31,541 bases of DNA from JBILCM01 sp044353165 (GTDB lineage: Bacteria; Bacillota; Bacilli; Paenibacillales; YIM-B00363). The stretch spans positions 1 through 31,541 of the forward strand of contig JBILCM010000024.1 of the NCBI GenBank assembly GCA_044353165.1, in the 5' to 3' direction. Positions 1-7,988 of this stretch are shown one piece after another. Within the stretch, counting starts at the first letter, position 1. Each line of letters opens with the position of its first letter. The notes beneath the pieces were generated by a model. The model did no database searches. It was not told the DNA's origin and saw only the letters and a program-made list of their open reading frames with translations. Made by a program: the position numbers and the translations under genes.

Positions 1-458
1 GTCTGATCGGATCGAACGGTGAGCAGGTTGGCATCGTTGGAATACGGGAAGCGTTGCAGATCGCTGTGGAAGCGAGTATGGATTTGGTGAACATTGCGCC
101 AACGGCAAAACCGCCGGTGTGCCGGGTGATGGATTACGGAAAATTCCGGTACGAGCAGCAGAAGAAAGATAAGGAAAATCGCAAAAATCAGAAAGTTGTT
201 GAGTTGAAGGAAGTGCGTTTTAGCGCAACGATTGATGAGCATGATTTCCAAACCAAACTTCGTAATGTGGTCAAATTTTTGAAAGAAGAAGACAAAGTCA
301 AGTGCAGCATTCGCTTCCGTGGACGTGAGATTACTCATGCCAGTGTCGGGCAGAAAGTATTGGAGCGTGTAGCTAGTGAAGTGGAAGAATTCGGCATACA
401 AGAACGTAGGCCCAAGCTGGAAGGTCGCAGCATGATTATGATTTTGGCTCCGAAGTAA
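1..458 (+). CDS. infC: Translation initiation factor IF-3 (5' truncated by the window)
   Basis: IF-3 binds the 30S subunit, keeps it apart from 50S and checks start-codon/initiator-tRNA pairing. The reading frame is open from the window edge (first whole codon at position 3) and reads LIGSNGEQVGIVGIREALQI, the N-domain of IF-3. It then continues with PVCRVMDYGKFRYEQQKK (the basic inter-domain helix) and a C-domain containing RFRGREITH. About 151 residues are visible; the start lies upstream, so only the first 20-25 residues should be missing. A TTG at 54 is internal and not the start. It is followed by rpmI and rplT, the classical infC-rpmI-rplT order. The L20-binding leader that controls this operon in Bacillus would lie upstream of infC, outside the window. 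Confidence 0.97.
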   Translation, partial: LIGSNGEQVGIVGIREALQIAVEASMDLVNIAPTAKPPVCRVMDYGKFRYEQQKKDKENRKNQKVVELKEVRFSATIDEHDFQTKLRNVVKFLKEEDKVKCSIRFRGREITHASVGQKVLERVASEVEEFGIQERRPKLEGRSMIMILAPK

Positions 459-487
459 ATTAACGACAACTAGGAGGAACATCGGAT

Positions 488-688
488 ATGCCTAAGATGA
501 AAACGCACAGCAGCTTAAAAGATCGTTTTAAAATTACGGGTACCGGCAAGGTGAAGCGCTATAAAGCACATAAGAATCACTTGCTCTCCGGGAAGAGCCC
601 TCGGCAAAAACGTGTATTATCCAACCAACCGCTCTTGTATGAGGGCGATTACGCTCGTTTGAAGCAGCAACTGAAAAATTTAAAATAG
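488..688 (+). CDS. rpmI: Large ribosomal subunit protein bL35
   Basis: This 66-residue, strongly basic protein begins PKMKTHSSLKDRFKITGTGK, the usual start of bL35, and carries the HLLSGKSPRQKR segment typical of the family. It is a structural protein of the 50S subunit. AGGAGG at 472-477 precedes the ATG. The gene starts 29 bases after infC and is followed by rplT after a 47-base gap, so the three are very likely one transcript. Length is normal for the family. Confidence 0.98.
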   Translation: MPKMKTHSSLKDRFKITGTGKVKRYKAHKNHLLSGKSPRQKRVLSNQPLLYEGDYARLKQQLKNLK

Positions 689-735
689 TCGTTGTATATA
701 CGAACTACTAACTTAGCAACCAGGAGGAATTTGCC

Positions 736-1095
736 ATGGTAAGAGTGAAGGGCGGGTTTGTCACGAACCGCCGACGTAAGAAATTTTTGAAATTGGCCAA
801 AGGTTATTTCGGTGCCAAGCACCGTTTGTTTAAGAAAGCACACGAGCAAGTGATGAAATCATTGCTTTACGCCTATCGTGACCGCCGCCAGACGAAGCGT
901 AACTTCCGTAAACTGTGGATTGTACGGATCAATGCAGCTGCTCGTCAGAACGGTCTTTCATATAGTCGGTTGATGTACGGTCTTAAACTTGCAGGTATTA
1001 TGGTCAATCGTAAGATGCTAGCGGATCTTGCGGTGAACGATATTGGCGCGTTCAACACGCTTGCCGGCAAAGCCAAAGCGAAAATCAACGCCTAA
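736..1095 (+). CDS. rplT: Large ribosomal subunit protein bL20
   Basis: This 119-residue basic protein starts MVRVKGGFVTNRRRKKFLKL and has the long N-terminal helix (KGYFGAKHRLFKKAHEQVMKS) and globular C-domain (NGLSYSRLMYGLKLAG) of bL20. It is a 50S assembly protein that binds 23S rRNA early. In Bacillus it also represses its own infC-rpmI-rplT operon by binding the leader RNA. AGGAGG at 722-727 precedes the ATG. It ends the operon: eight bases after the stop codon the promoter of the ilv leader begins. No clear intrinsic terminator is visible between the two. Confidence 0.98.
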   Translation: MVRVKGGFVTNRRRKKFLKLAKGYFGAKHRLFKKAHEQVMKSLLYAYRDRRQTKRNFRKLWIVRINAAARQNGLSYSRLMYGLKLAGIMVNRKMLADLAVNDIGAFNTLAGKAKAKINA

Positions 1096-1103
1096 AATTG
1101 CCC

Positions 1104-1132
1104 TTGACGCATATGTTACACAAACATATAAT
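1104..1132 (+). promoter_or_regulatory. Sigma-A promoter of the ilvBNC T-box leader
   Basis: TTGACG (1104-1109) and TATAAT (1127-1132) are separated by exactly 17 bases, close to the sigma-A consensus. Transcription should start near 1139-1140, just before the T-box Stem I. The spacer is occupied by an inverted repeat (1111-1129), reported separately. Confidence 0.85.
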
Positions 1133-1152
1133 ATACTTTAAACATATGTTTA
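1111..1152. promoter_or_regulatory. Inverted repeats over the ilv promoter, possible operator
   Basis: ATATGTT-ACACA-AACATAT (1111-1129) is a perfect 7-5-7 palindrome filling the -35/-10 spacer and entering the -10. TAAACATATGTTTA (1139-1152) is a second perfect palindrome at the predicted start site. The sites share AACATAT, so a dimeric DNA-binding protein could compete with RNA polymerase here. It does not match the CodY, TnrA or CcpA consensus by eye. AT-rich chance symmetry is the alternative. Confidence 0.4.
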
Positions 1153-1482
1153 TCGGCTAAGAAGAGGACGAAGCTTTACGGGCTCTTGTGTCCAGAGAGC
1201 GCAGGACTTGCTGAAACTTGCGCCATAACTCCCGTTTATGCGAGCTCACCTCGGAGCTGTTTTTCTGAAAAGCGTAGCAGATTGTTATATCAATCTTATG
1301 CTTAGTAGGAAAAATCGGAATTGCACACGTTACTGTGCTTCAGATGAGAACATTTCACATCTGATTGAGATCGTCGTCGTAAGATGCCGATAAATTTTGG
1401 GTGGTACCGCGAAAACAACCCTTTCGTCCCATAGCAACACCATATGATGGTGTTCGTGAGATGAGAGGGTTTTTATATTTTT
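1140..1482 (+). promoter_or_regulatory. T-box leader, leucine specifier (ilvBNC)
   Basis: T-box leaders bind a specific tRNA and read through a terminator when that tRNA is uncharged. The universal T-box GGGTGGTACCGCG is at 1399-1411. In Stem I the specifier-loop context GAG-CTC-ACC places the codon CTC (Leu) at 1245-1247, five bases before GGAG; the same spacing holds in the other two leaders of this window. A terminator follows at 1417-1482. Leucine control of ilv genes agrees with the CUC-specifier T-box of the ilv-leu operon of Bacillus subtilis. Confidence 0.93.
1417..1482 (+). terminator. Regulated intrinsic terminator of the ilv T-box
   Basis: AACCCT (from 1417) pairs with AGGGTT (ending about 1472), with further structure in the loop (CACCAT/ATGGTG), and is followed by a T-rich run to 1482. 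The 5' arm overlaps the antiterminator region just after the T-box sequence, as expected for mutually exclusive structures. Confidence 0.85.
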
Positions 1483-1531
1483 AACCCGTTCGTCAGTCAA
1501 ACGGTAATTGATTATGAATGGAGGGTCTCTT

Positions 1532-3280
1532 GTGAGCGTTCAACAACTTGATGTTGCAAAGCTGGATAGTCAAGAACTGCGCAATCGTCTGATGCAGCCC
1601 GATGTCGTCTCGGGTTCTGAAATTTTACTTCGCTCGTTGTTGCTCGAAGGTGTAGAGTGCGTCTTCGGTTATCCGGGCGGTGCTGTGCTTTATATTTATG
1701 ATGCCATGTCTCAAAACCCCGACTTTACACATTTGTTGACCCGCCACGAGCAGGGAGCCATTCATGCCGCTGATGGGTATGCGCGCTCGACCGGCAAAGT
1801 TGGCGTCTGCATTGCGACGTCTGGACCTGGTGCCACCAATCTCGTGACGGGCATTGCCACTGCATTCATGGATTCTGTGCCGCTTGTGGTGATTACAGGC
1901 AATGTGGCGACATCGATGATCGGTACGGATGCATTCCAAGAAGCGGACATCACAGGCATTACGATGCCCATTACAAAGCACAGTTACCTCGTCCGGGATG
2001 TGCGGGATTTGGCGAGAACGATTCGCGAAGCGTTCCATATCGCGAATACAGGTCGTAAGGGCCCCGTATTGGTCGATATTCCCAAAGACGTTTCGGCCCT
2101 CACTACAGCGTTCCATTATCCAGATGAAGTGAATATACGCGGTTATCATCCGACGGTGATGCCCAATAAGGGGCAAGTCAACAAGTTGCTGCAGGCGATC
2201 GAAGAAGCCGAGCGTCCGGTCATTCTGGCTGGAGGGGGCGTCGTTTATGCAGGGGCGCATGAGGAGCTTCTAGAGTTTGTGAACAAGACGAGAATCCCTG
2301 TGACCACGACGTTGCTAGGTCTGGGCGGTTTCCCAAGCGCGCATGAACTATGGATGGGTATGCCCGGGATGCACGGTACATGGACGGCGAACAATGCGTT
2401 GCAAAATTGCGATTTGTTGATCGGGATTGGCGCCCGTTTTGATGACCGTGTGACGATGAAAGTGTCCGCGTTTGCGCCGAAAGCGAAGATCGCGCACATC
2501 GATGTTGATCCAGCCGAAATTGGGAAGAACGTGCCCACAGCCATTCCTTGCGTCGGTGACGTGTTGATGGTGCTAGAGCTTGCGAACAAGAAAGCGAAGA
2601 AAGCGAAATCCGAAGCATGGATTCAGCAAATTCTGCAATGGAAAGAACAATATCCGTTAAGTTATATAGACTCCGACAAAGAGCTGAAGCCACAGTGGGT
2701 TGTTGAACTCATCAACACCACGACAGGCGGCGATGCTTATGTGACCACGGACGTCGGTCAGCACCAGATGTGGGCAGCGCAATATTATCGGTTCAATCAC
2801 CCGCGACGGTGGATCTCCTCTGGGGGTCTTGGCACAATGGGTTTTGGGTTCCCGTCTGCGATCGGTGTACAAGTAGCTCATCCACAAGCCGTGGTGGTGT
2901 CGATCAATGGCGATGGGGGCATGCAGATGTGTGCGCAGGAGCTTGCCGTCTGTGCGATCCATCAAATCCCAGTGAAGATTGTGGTCATTAACAATCACGT
3001 CCTTGGTATGGTTCGGCAATGGCAAGAAATCATTCACGGTGAACGATACAGCCACATCGATCTCGCGGGTAGTCCAGATTTCGTTAAGTTGGCGGAAGCC
3101 TATGGCGTGAAGGGTTTGCGCGCGGATAACAAAGCGGATGCGCATAAAGTATGGGAAGAAGCGCTTCAAACCGCGGGTCCTGTTCTCGTGGAGTTCGTCG
3201 TTCGCCGCGATGAGAATGTGTATCCCATGGTGCAAGCCGGAACAGCCATTGATCAAATGATAATGGGGGACGCACAATGA
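1532..3280 (+). CDS. ilvB: Acetolactate synthase large (catalytic) subunit
   Basis: This thiamine-diphosphate enzyme condenses two pyruvates to acetolactate, or pyruvate with 2-oxobutyrate, the first common step to valine, leucine and isoleucine. The 582-residue product has the three-domain ThDP fold: a Pyr domain with the catalytic Glu (E73 in LLTRHEQGAIHAADGYARS), a central FAD-type domain, and a PP domain with GDGGMQM (D461) and NNHVLGMVRQWQ. The start is GTG at 1532, because GGAGGG (1520-1525) lies six bases upstream. An in-frame TTG at 1508 would give eight more residues but lacks a site. Length is normal. It overlaps ilvN by ATGA, so translation is probably coupled. Expression is controlled by the upstream leucine T-box. 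Confidence 0.97.
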   Translation: MSVQQLDVAKLDSQELRNRLMQPDVVSGSEILLRSLLLEGVECVFGYPGGAVLYIYDAMSQNPDFTHLLTRHEQGAIHAADGYARSTGKVGVCIATSGPGATNLVTGIATAFMDSVPLVVITGNVATSMIGTDAFQEADITGITMPITKHSYLVRDVRDLARTIREAFHIANTGRKGPVLVDIPKDVSALTTAFHYPDEVNIRGYHPTVMPNKGQVNKLLQAIEEAERPVILAGGGVVYAGAHEELLEFVNKTRIPVTTTLLGLGGFPSAHELWMGMPGMHGTWTANNALQNCDLLIGIGARFDDRVTMKVSAFAPKAKIAHIDVDPAEIGKNVPTAIPCVGDVLMVLELANKKAKKAKSEAWIQQILQWKEQYPLSYIDSDKELKPQWVVELINTTTGGDAYVTTDVGQHQMWAAQYYRFNHPRRWISSGGLGTMGFGFPSAIGVQVAHPQAVVVSINGDGGMQMCAQELAVCAIHQIPVKIVVINNHVLGMVRQWQEIIHGERYSHIDLAGSPDFVKLAEAYGVKGLRADNKADAHKVWEEALQTAGPVLVEFVVRRDENVYPMVQAGTAIDQMIMGDAQ

Positions 3281-3768
3281 GCTCGCAAAAACATGCCATT
3301 TCTGTCCTCGTGAATGACCAACCAGGTGTGCTCCAACGTGTCTCTGGATTATTCGGACGTCGAGGGTTCAATATTGAGAGCATCACCGTCGGTTCTTCTG
3401 AAGAACCTGGACTGTCGCGGATGATCATTGTGACATCGGGAGATAATGCAACACTAGAACAAGTCCAAAAACAATTGTACAAGCTCATCGATGTCATTAA
3501 AGTGGTTGATTTAAGCGCCAACGCCATGGTGTCTCGCGAACTTGCGCTCATCAAAGTAAACGCAGAACCGAGCATGCGCCCAGAAATTTTAGGCGTTGTT
3601 GACACATTCCGCGCGAGCATTGTGGACATCTCACCGACCACAGTCATTGTGCAGACGGTCGGTGACACCGCGAAGATTGACGCCATGATCGAATTGTTAA
3701 AACCATATGGCATTCAGCAAATTACGCGCACAGGCGTAACCGCGATGACGCGCGGGGCGAGCAAGTAA
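3277..3768 (+). CDS. ilvN: Acetolactate synthase small (regulatory) subunit
   Basis: The product has 163 residues. The N-terminal ACT domain (HAISVLVNDQPGVLQRVSGL, then RRGFNIESITVG) binds the feedback inhibitor, classically valine. A C-terminal ACT-like half (about residues 80-160) completes the small subunit that activates IlvB. Its ATG overlaps the ilvB stop by four bases (ATGA), consistent with a fixed subunit ratio. The gene is also called ilvH in Bacillus. Length is typical for the 160-175-residue bacterial form. Confidence 0.96.
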   Translation: MSSQKHAISVLVNDQPGVLQRVSGLFGRRGFNIESITVGSSEEPGLSRMIIVTSGDNATLEQVQKQLYKLIDVIKVVDLSANAMVSRELALIKVNAEPSMRPEILGVVDTFRASIVDISPTTVIVQTVGDTAKIDAMIELLKPYGIQQITRTGVTAMTRGASK

Positions 3769-3845
3769 AGAACAACGGTTTGAAATCGACTCTTACGAGA
3801 GTCCTTCAATATAACTTTCATTTTCTCAAGGAGGAATTATTCGCA

Positions 3846-4838
3846 ATGGCAGTAAAATTATTCTACGATAAAGATGCAAATCTAGGCGTGCTTCAGGGGA
3901 AGACGGTCGCCGTCATTGGTTATGGAAGCCAAGGACATGCGCAAGCACAAAACTTGCGCGACAGCGGTGTGCAAGTCATTATTGGACTTCGCCGCGGCAA
4001 ATCATGGACCAAAGCTGAGAACGATGGTTTCCAAGTGTTCGAAGTGGCCGATGCGGCTGCGCAAGCGGATGTCATTCAAATTTTAATGCCGGATGAAACA
4101 CAAGCGAAAGTTTACAACGAAGAGATCGCTCCTCGCATTAAGAGTGGTGCGGCGCTGTTGTTCTCGCACGGATTTAACATTCATTTTGGCCAAATCAACC
4201 CGCGCAGTGATATCGATGTATTGTTGGTTGCGCCCAAATCTCCAGGACACCTGGTTCGCCGCGTGTACGTGGAAGGTTTCGGCGTACCGGGTTTGATCGC
4301 TGTTCATCATGACGCAACAGGGAATGCATTCGACATTGGTATGGCGTATGCACGCGGTATTGGTTGTACGCGTGCGGGTGTCATCGAGACGACGTTCAAA
4401 GAAGAAACAGAAACCGACTTGTTCGGCGAACAAGCTGTACTTTGCGGCGGTGTTTCTCACCTTGTGAAAGCAGGTTATGAGACGTTAGTCGAAGCGGGTT
4501 ATGCGCCAGAGATGGCGTACTTCGAGTGCTTGCACGAGCTGAAGTTGATCGTTGACCTGATTTATGAAGGCGGCCTCGCCACGATGCGGGACAGCATCTC
4601 CAACACAGCAGAATATGGTGACTATGTAACCGGTCCACGCATTGTAACCGATGAGACGAAGAAAGAGATGAAACGCGTGCTTGATGACATTCAATCCGGA
4701 CGTTTCGCTAGAGACTTTATCCTTGAGAACCAAAGCAATAAAGCATTCATGAACGCTACGCGCCGCCGTGAAGCAGATCATGGCATTGAGACGGTCGGTA
4801 AAGAGTTGCGCGGCATGATGGCTTGGATCAAGAAATAA
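3846..4838 (+). CDS. ilvC: Ketol-acid reductoisomerase, class I
   Basis: It converts acetolactate or acetohydroxybutyrate to the dihydroxy acid by alkyl migration and NADPH-dependent reduction with Mg2+. The 330-residue product is the short class I form. It has a Rossmann motif GYGSQGHAQAQNL near residue 25, a cofactor-specificity loop GLRRGKSW, and the C-terminal knotted domain with conserved acidic metal ligands (DLFGEQAVLCGG, ECLHELKLIVDLI). The ATG at 3846 follows AAGGAGG (3828-3834). An in-frame TTG at 3780 would add 22 residues with no family resemblance. It is third in ilvBNC, and the next promoter begins 11 bases after its stop. Confidence 0.97.
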   Translation: MAVKLFYDKDANLGVLQGKTVAVIGYGSQGHAQAQNLRDSGVQVIIGLRRGKSWTKAENDGFQVFEVADAAAQADVIQILMPDETQAKVYNEEIAPRIKSGAALLFSHGFNIHFGQINPRSDIDVLLVAPKSPGHLVRRVYVEGFGVPGLIAVHHDATGNAFDIGMAYARGIGCTRAGVIETTFKEETETDLFGEQAVLCGGVSHLVKAGYETLVEAGYAPEMAYFECLHELKLIVDLIYEGGLATMRDSISNTAEYGDYVTGPRIVTDETKKEMKRVLDDIQSGRFARDFILENQSNKAFMNATRRREADHGIETVGKELRGMMAWIKK

Positions 4839-4849
4839 GTGAATTTAGC

Positions 4850-4879
4850 TTGAACTTGACGCTTATTGTGAAGTAAAAT
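4850..4879 (+). promoter_or_regulatory. Candidate promoter of the leuA T-box leader
   Basis: TTGAAC (4850-4855) and TAAAAT (4874-4879) lie 18 bases apart, a fair sigma-A match. A TTGACG at 4856-4861 is too close to the same -10 (12 bases) to pair with it. The site sits directly after ilvC, so leuAB-gcvH can be transcribed independently of ilvBNC, in addition to any read-through. Confidence 0.6.
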
Positions 4880-4885
4880 ACAGAA

Positions 4886-5166
4886 ATAAAGTTACAGACT
4901 TGGATGAGGAACAGTAAGACATTCCCGCGCCCAGAGAGCTGCCGTATGGTGCAAGGCAGTCGTCGGTCGTGTCTGAACTCGCCTCGGAGTTGCTCGCTGA
5001 AGGACAGTAAGCGAAGCCGGAACCTGCCCGTTATCGTACAGGAGGATGAGCAAGCGAATGTTGCCCATCCATGAAGGGCATATTCTGCGGAATATGAATC
5101 GGAGTGGTACCGCGTAAGACGACAGTCTTTCGTCTCCTGAGTTATTGGGAGTCGAGAGACTTTTTT
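4886..5166 (+). promoter_or_regulatory. T-box leader, leucine specifier (leuA-leuB-gcvH)
   Basis: The T-box core GAGTGGTACCGCG lies within 5101-5114. The specifier context GAA-CTC-GCC puts CTC (Leu) at 4978-4980, five bases before GGAG, as in the ilvB leader. CCAGAGAGC at 4931-4939 marks Stem I. The terminator follows at 5124-5166. This is a second leucine sensor only 3.6 kb after the first. Confidence 0.92.
5124..5166 (+). terminator. Regulated intrinsic terminator of the leuA T-box
   Basis: AGTCTTTCGTCTCC (from 5124) pairs with GGGAGTCGAGAGACT, followed by TTTTTT at about 5161-5166. The 5' arm competes with the T-box antiterminator. Confidence 0.87.
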
Positions 5167-5208
5167 CATTGATCGCCACACATCAGGTCCAGAAAGGAAG
5201 GGATATTC

Positions 5209-6891
5209 ATGAAAAATGTAGGGAAGTATGCTAGGGGTTATTTCATGCCTCCCAAGACGAGCCTAGATTGGACGAAGCAAGAATATATTACGCAAGCACC
5301 GATCTGGTGCAGTGTCGACTTACGAGATGGCAATCAGGCACTCATCGTGCCGATGAACCTTGCGGAGAAGCTCGAATATTTTCAATTGCTGGTCGACATC
5401 GGTTTCAAAGAAATTGAGGTAGGTTTCCCGGCTGCATCTGAGACGGAATTTACCTTCTTGCGCACATTGATTGAACAGCAACTGATTCCAGAGGATGTCA
5501 CGATACAAGTCTTGACGCAATCGCGAGAACACATCATTCGCAAGACGTTCGAATCGTTGCAAGGTGCGCCGCGCGCGATCGTGCACCTCTATAATTCCAC
5601 ATCTTTGGCGCAGCGTGAACAAGTATTCCGCAAGTCGAGACAAGAAATTATCAACATCGCCAAGACGGGAGCGAAGTTATTCCTCGAATGTGCGGCCAAG
5701 ACGGAAGGGAACTTCCAATTCCAATATTCACCCGAGAGTTTCACCGGCACGGAGATCGATTTTGCGCTAGAGATTTGTAACGAAGTGCTCGATATATGGC
5801 AACCGTCGGCAGACCATAAAGTGATCATTAATCTTCCCGCCACGGTATCGATGTCGATGCCACACGTCTATGCGAGCCAGATTGAATATATGAGCCAACA
5901 ATTGCATCATCGGGAGCATGTCATCTTGTCGCTTCACCCGCATAATGACCGCGGAACCGGCGTGGCGGATGCAGAATTGGGAATGTTGGCGGGCGGACAG
6001 CGAGTGGAGGGGACACTTTTTGGCAATGGAGAGCGCACAGGCAATGTGGACATTGTGACTTTGGCGCTGAATATGTATGCGCACGGCGTCGATCCAAAGT
6101 TAAATTTCCACGCACTGCCCACCCTATTAAAAGTGTATGAGCGACTCACAAGAATGCGCGTGCACGAGCGACATCCTTATGGGGGCGAACTTGTGTTCAC
6201 GGCTTTCTCTGGTTCACACCAAGATGCAATTGCTAAAGGGATGAAATGGCGAGAAGAACAGAAGCCGACGCATTGGAGCGTGCCATATTTATCAATCGAC
6301 CCGCTGGATATCGGTCGGGAATACGAGGGCGATATTATTCGCATCAACAGTCAATCCGGTAAAGGAGGCGTCGCCTACGTTCTTCAGCAAAAATATGGGC
6401 TTGAGCTGCCGACGGCGATGCGGGAAAGTTTCGGTTATAAAGTAAAAGATGTATCTGATAAATTGCATAAAGAGTTGCAACCGGAAGAAATCTATCATAT
6501 ATTTCTTGATATGTTTGTCAATAGGAATGAACCGATCGCTTTCGTTCGATATCATTTTGCTCGAAGCGACGATTATCACACCGTTGTCACGATTGAGCAA
6601 GATGGCAAGACCGTCGAATTGACGGGCAACGGGAATGGTCGACTGGATGCGATCATCAATGCGTTACAGACGAATCTGGGTCTTACGTTCTCCAATCTGC
6701 TTTATAAAGAACATGCTCTGGAGATCGGCTCCGGTTCACAAGCGATCTCCTATATCGGGATCACGGACGGACATGGCAATGTGCATTGGGGGTCGGGGAT
6801 TGACGTCGATATTATGACCTCATCCGTCAAAGCATTATTCAGCGTGATCAATATCATGCTAACTAACACTCTAGGAGGCAAATCATTATGA
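5209..6891 (+). CDS. leuA: 2-isopropylmalate synthase, long (form 2) type
   Basis: It condenses acetyl-CoA with 2-oxoisovalerate, the committed step of leucine synthesis. The 560-residue product has a TIM-barrel domain with DLRDGNQA (R39, D40), the metal-binding HPHNDRG (H243, H245), and the NGERTGNVD and HERHPYGGELVFTAFSGSHQ segments typical of the long actinobacterial/yeast-like class. The C-terminal LeuA regulatory domain, about residues 425-560, normally binds leucine for feedback inhibition. Bacillus LeuA is usually the shorter form 1 of about 515 residues, so this type is notable. The ATG at 5209 follows GGAAGGG. It overlaps leuB by four bases (ATGA). Confidence 0.94.
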   Translation: MKNVGKYARGYFMPPKTSLDWTKQEYITQAPIWCSVDLRDGNQALIVPMNLAEKLEYFQLLVDIGFKEIEVGFPAASETEFTFLRTLIEQQLIPEDVTIQVLTQSREHIIRKTFESLQGAPRAIVHLYNSTSLAQREQVFRKSRQEIINIAKTGAKLFLECAAKTEGNFQFQYSPESFTGTEIDFALEICNEVLDIWQPSADHKVIINLPATVSMSMPHVYASQIEYMSQQLHHREHVILSLHPHNDRGTGVADAELGMLAGGQRVEGTLFGNGERTGNVDIVTLALNMYAHGVDPKLNFHALPTLLKVYERLTRMRVHERHPYGGELVFTAFSGSHQDAIAKGMKWREEQKPTHWSVPYLSIDPLDIGREYEGDIIRINSQSGKGGVAYVLQQKYGLELPTAMRESFGYKVKDVSDKLHKELQPEEIYHIFLDMFVNRNEPIAFVRYHFARSDDYHTVVTIEQDGKTVELTGNGNGRLDAIINALQTNLGLTFSNLLYKEHALEIGSGSQAISYIGITDGHGNVHWGSGIDVDIMTSSVKALFSVINIMLTNTLGGKSL

Positions 6892-7970
6892 CCGATGTAA
6901 AAAAAATTGCAGTCATTGCCGGAGATGGGATCGGGCCGGAAGTCGTGAATGAAGCTATCAAGGTCATCCGCCGTACGGAGGAAGTGTTCGGTTATTCCTT
7001 TTCATTCGAACATGGCTTGTTTGGCGGGATCGCCATCGATGAGAAAGGCACACCGTTGCCTGAGGAAACACTTGCCATGTGCAAGCGGGCAGATGCCGTC
7101 CTGTTGGGTGCGGTAGGCGGGCCGAAGTGGGATAACAATCCGAAAGAACTTCGTCCGGAAACCGGTTTGTTAGGCATCCGCAAGGCGCTAGGTTTATTCT
7201 CCAACTTGCGCCCGGCTTATGTGTTTGATTGTATGTTGGATGCATCCACCATTAAACGTGAAGTGTTACAGGGCACCGATCTGTTGGTGGTGCGTGAGCT
7301 CACAGGCGGTATTTATTTTGGGGAAAAATATCGCCGCGAAGGACCGAACGGACAAGAAGCGATCGATACGTGTGTGTATAGTGTGGGCGAAGTGGAGCGC
7401 ATTGCCCGTCAGGCATTCGACATTGCGATGAAGCGCGGCAAAAAACTCGCCTCCGTCGACAAAGCGAACGTGCTAGAATCGTCGCGATTGTGGCGTGAGA
7501 CGGTCATCCGTGTTGCTGCAGATTACCCAGAAGTGGAGCTTGAACATATTCTTGTTGATAATTGCGCGATGCAGCTGTTGCGCCGCCCAACCAGTTTTGA
7601 TGTCATTGTCACCGAGAACATGTTCGGGGATATCCTATCCGATGAAGCGGCGATGCTGACAGGATCTATTGGCATGCTTTCATCGGCATCCCTGGGAGAA
7701 GGCAGCTTCGGCTTGTACGAGCCCGTGCATGGAACGGCGCCTGACATCGCTGGTCAAGGCATCGCGAACCCAATTGCCACAATTTTGTCTGTAGCCTTAA
7801 TGTTCCGCCTCACATTCGGATACGAAGAAGCAGCCACCGCGATTGAACGCGCCGTCAAATCGGTGCTGGATGCGGGTCATCGCACGGGTGACATTGCAAC
7901 GGATCGCAGCCAAGCGATTGGCACCGAAGCGATGGGCGAACTGATTATTGCAGCAATCCATAAAAATTAA
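6888..7970 (+). CDS. leuB: 3-isopropylmalate dehydrogenase
   Basis: It oxidatively decarboxylates 3-isopropylmalate to 2-oxoisocaproate with NAD+. The 360-residue product begins KIAVIAGDGIGPEVVNEAIK. It contains GGPKWD, the substrate-binding RELTGGIYFGE, the NMFGDILSDEAAMLTGSIG Mg2+ segment and EPVHGTAPDIAGQGIANP (NAD+ binding). Length is standard. GGAGG lies about ten bases before the ATG, inside the end of leuA, so the two are translationally coupled. leuC and leuD, needed to make its substrate, do not follow. Confidence 0.97.
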   Translation: MTDVKKIAVIAGDGIGPEVVNEAIKVIRRTEEVFGYSFSFEHGLFGGIAIDEKGTPLPEETLAMCKRADAVLLGAVGGPKWDNNPKELRPETGLLGIRKALGLFSNLRPAYVFDCMLDASTIKREVLQGTDLLVVRELTGGIYFGEKYRREGPNGQEAIDTCVYSVGEVERIARQAFDIAMKRGKKLASVDKANVLESSRLWRETVIRVAADYPEVELEHILVDNCAMQLLRRPTSFDVIVTENMFGDILSDEAAMLTGSIGMLSSASLGEGSFGLYEPVHGTAPDIAGQGIANPIATILSVALMFRLTFGYEEAATAIERAVKSVLDAGHRTGDIATDRSQAIGTEAMGELIIAAIHKN

Positions 7971-7988
7971 TTCGAGGAGGATGCGCGT

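Noticed and set aside
3780..3845. Upstream TTG start for ilvC
   Set aside because: The extra 22 residues do not resemble the family, and AAGGAGG lies correctly before the ATG at 3846.
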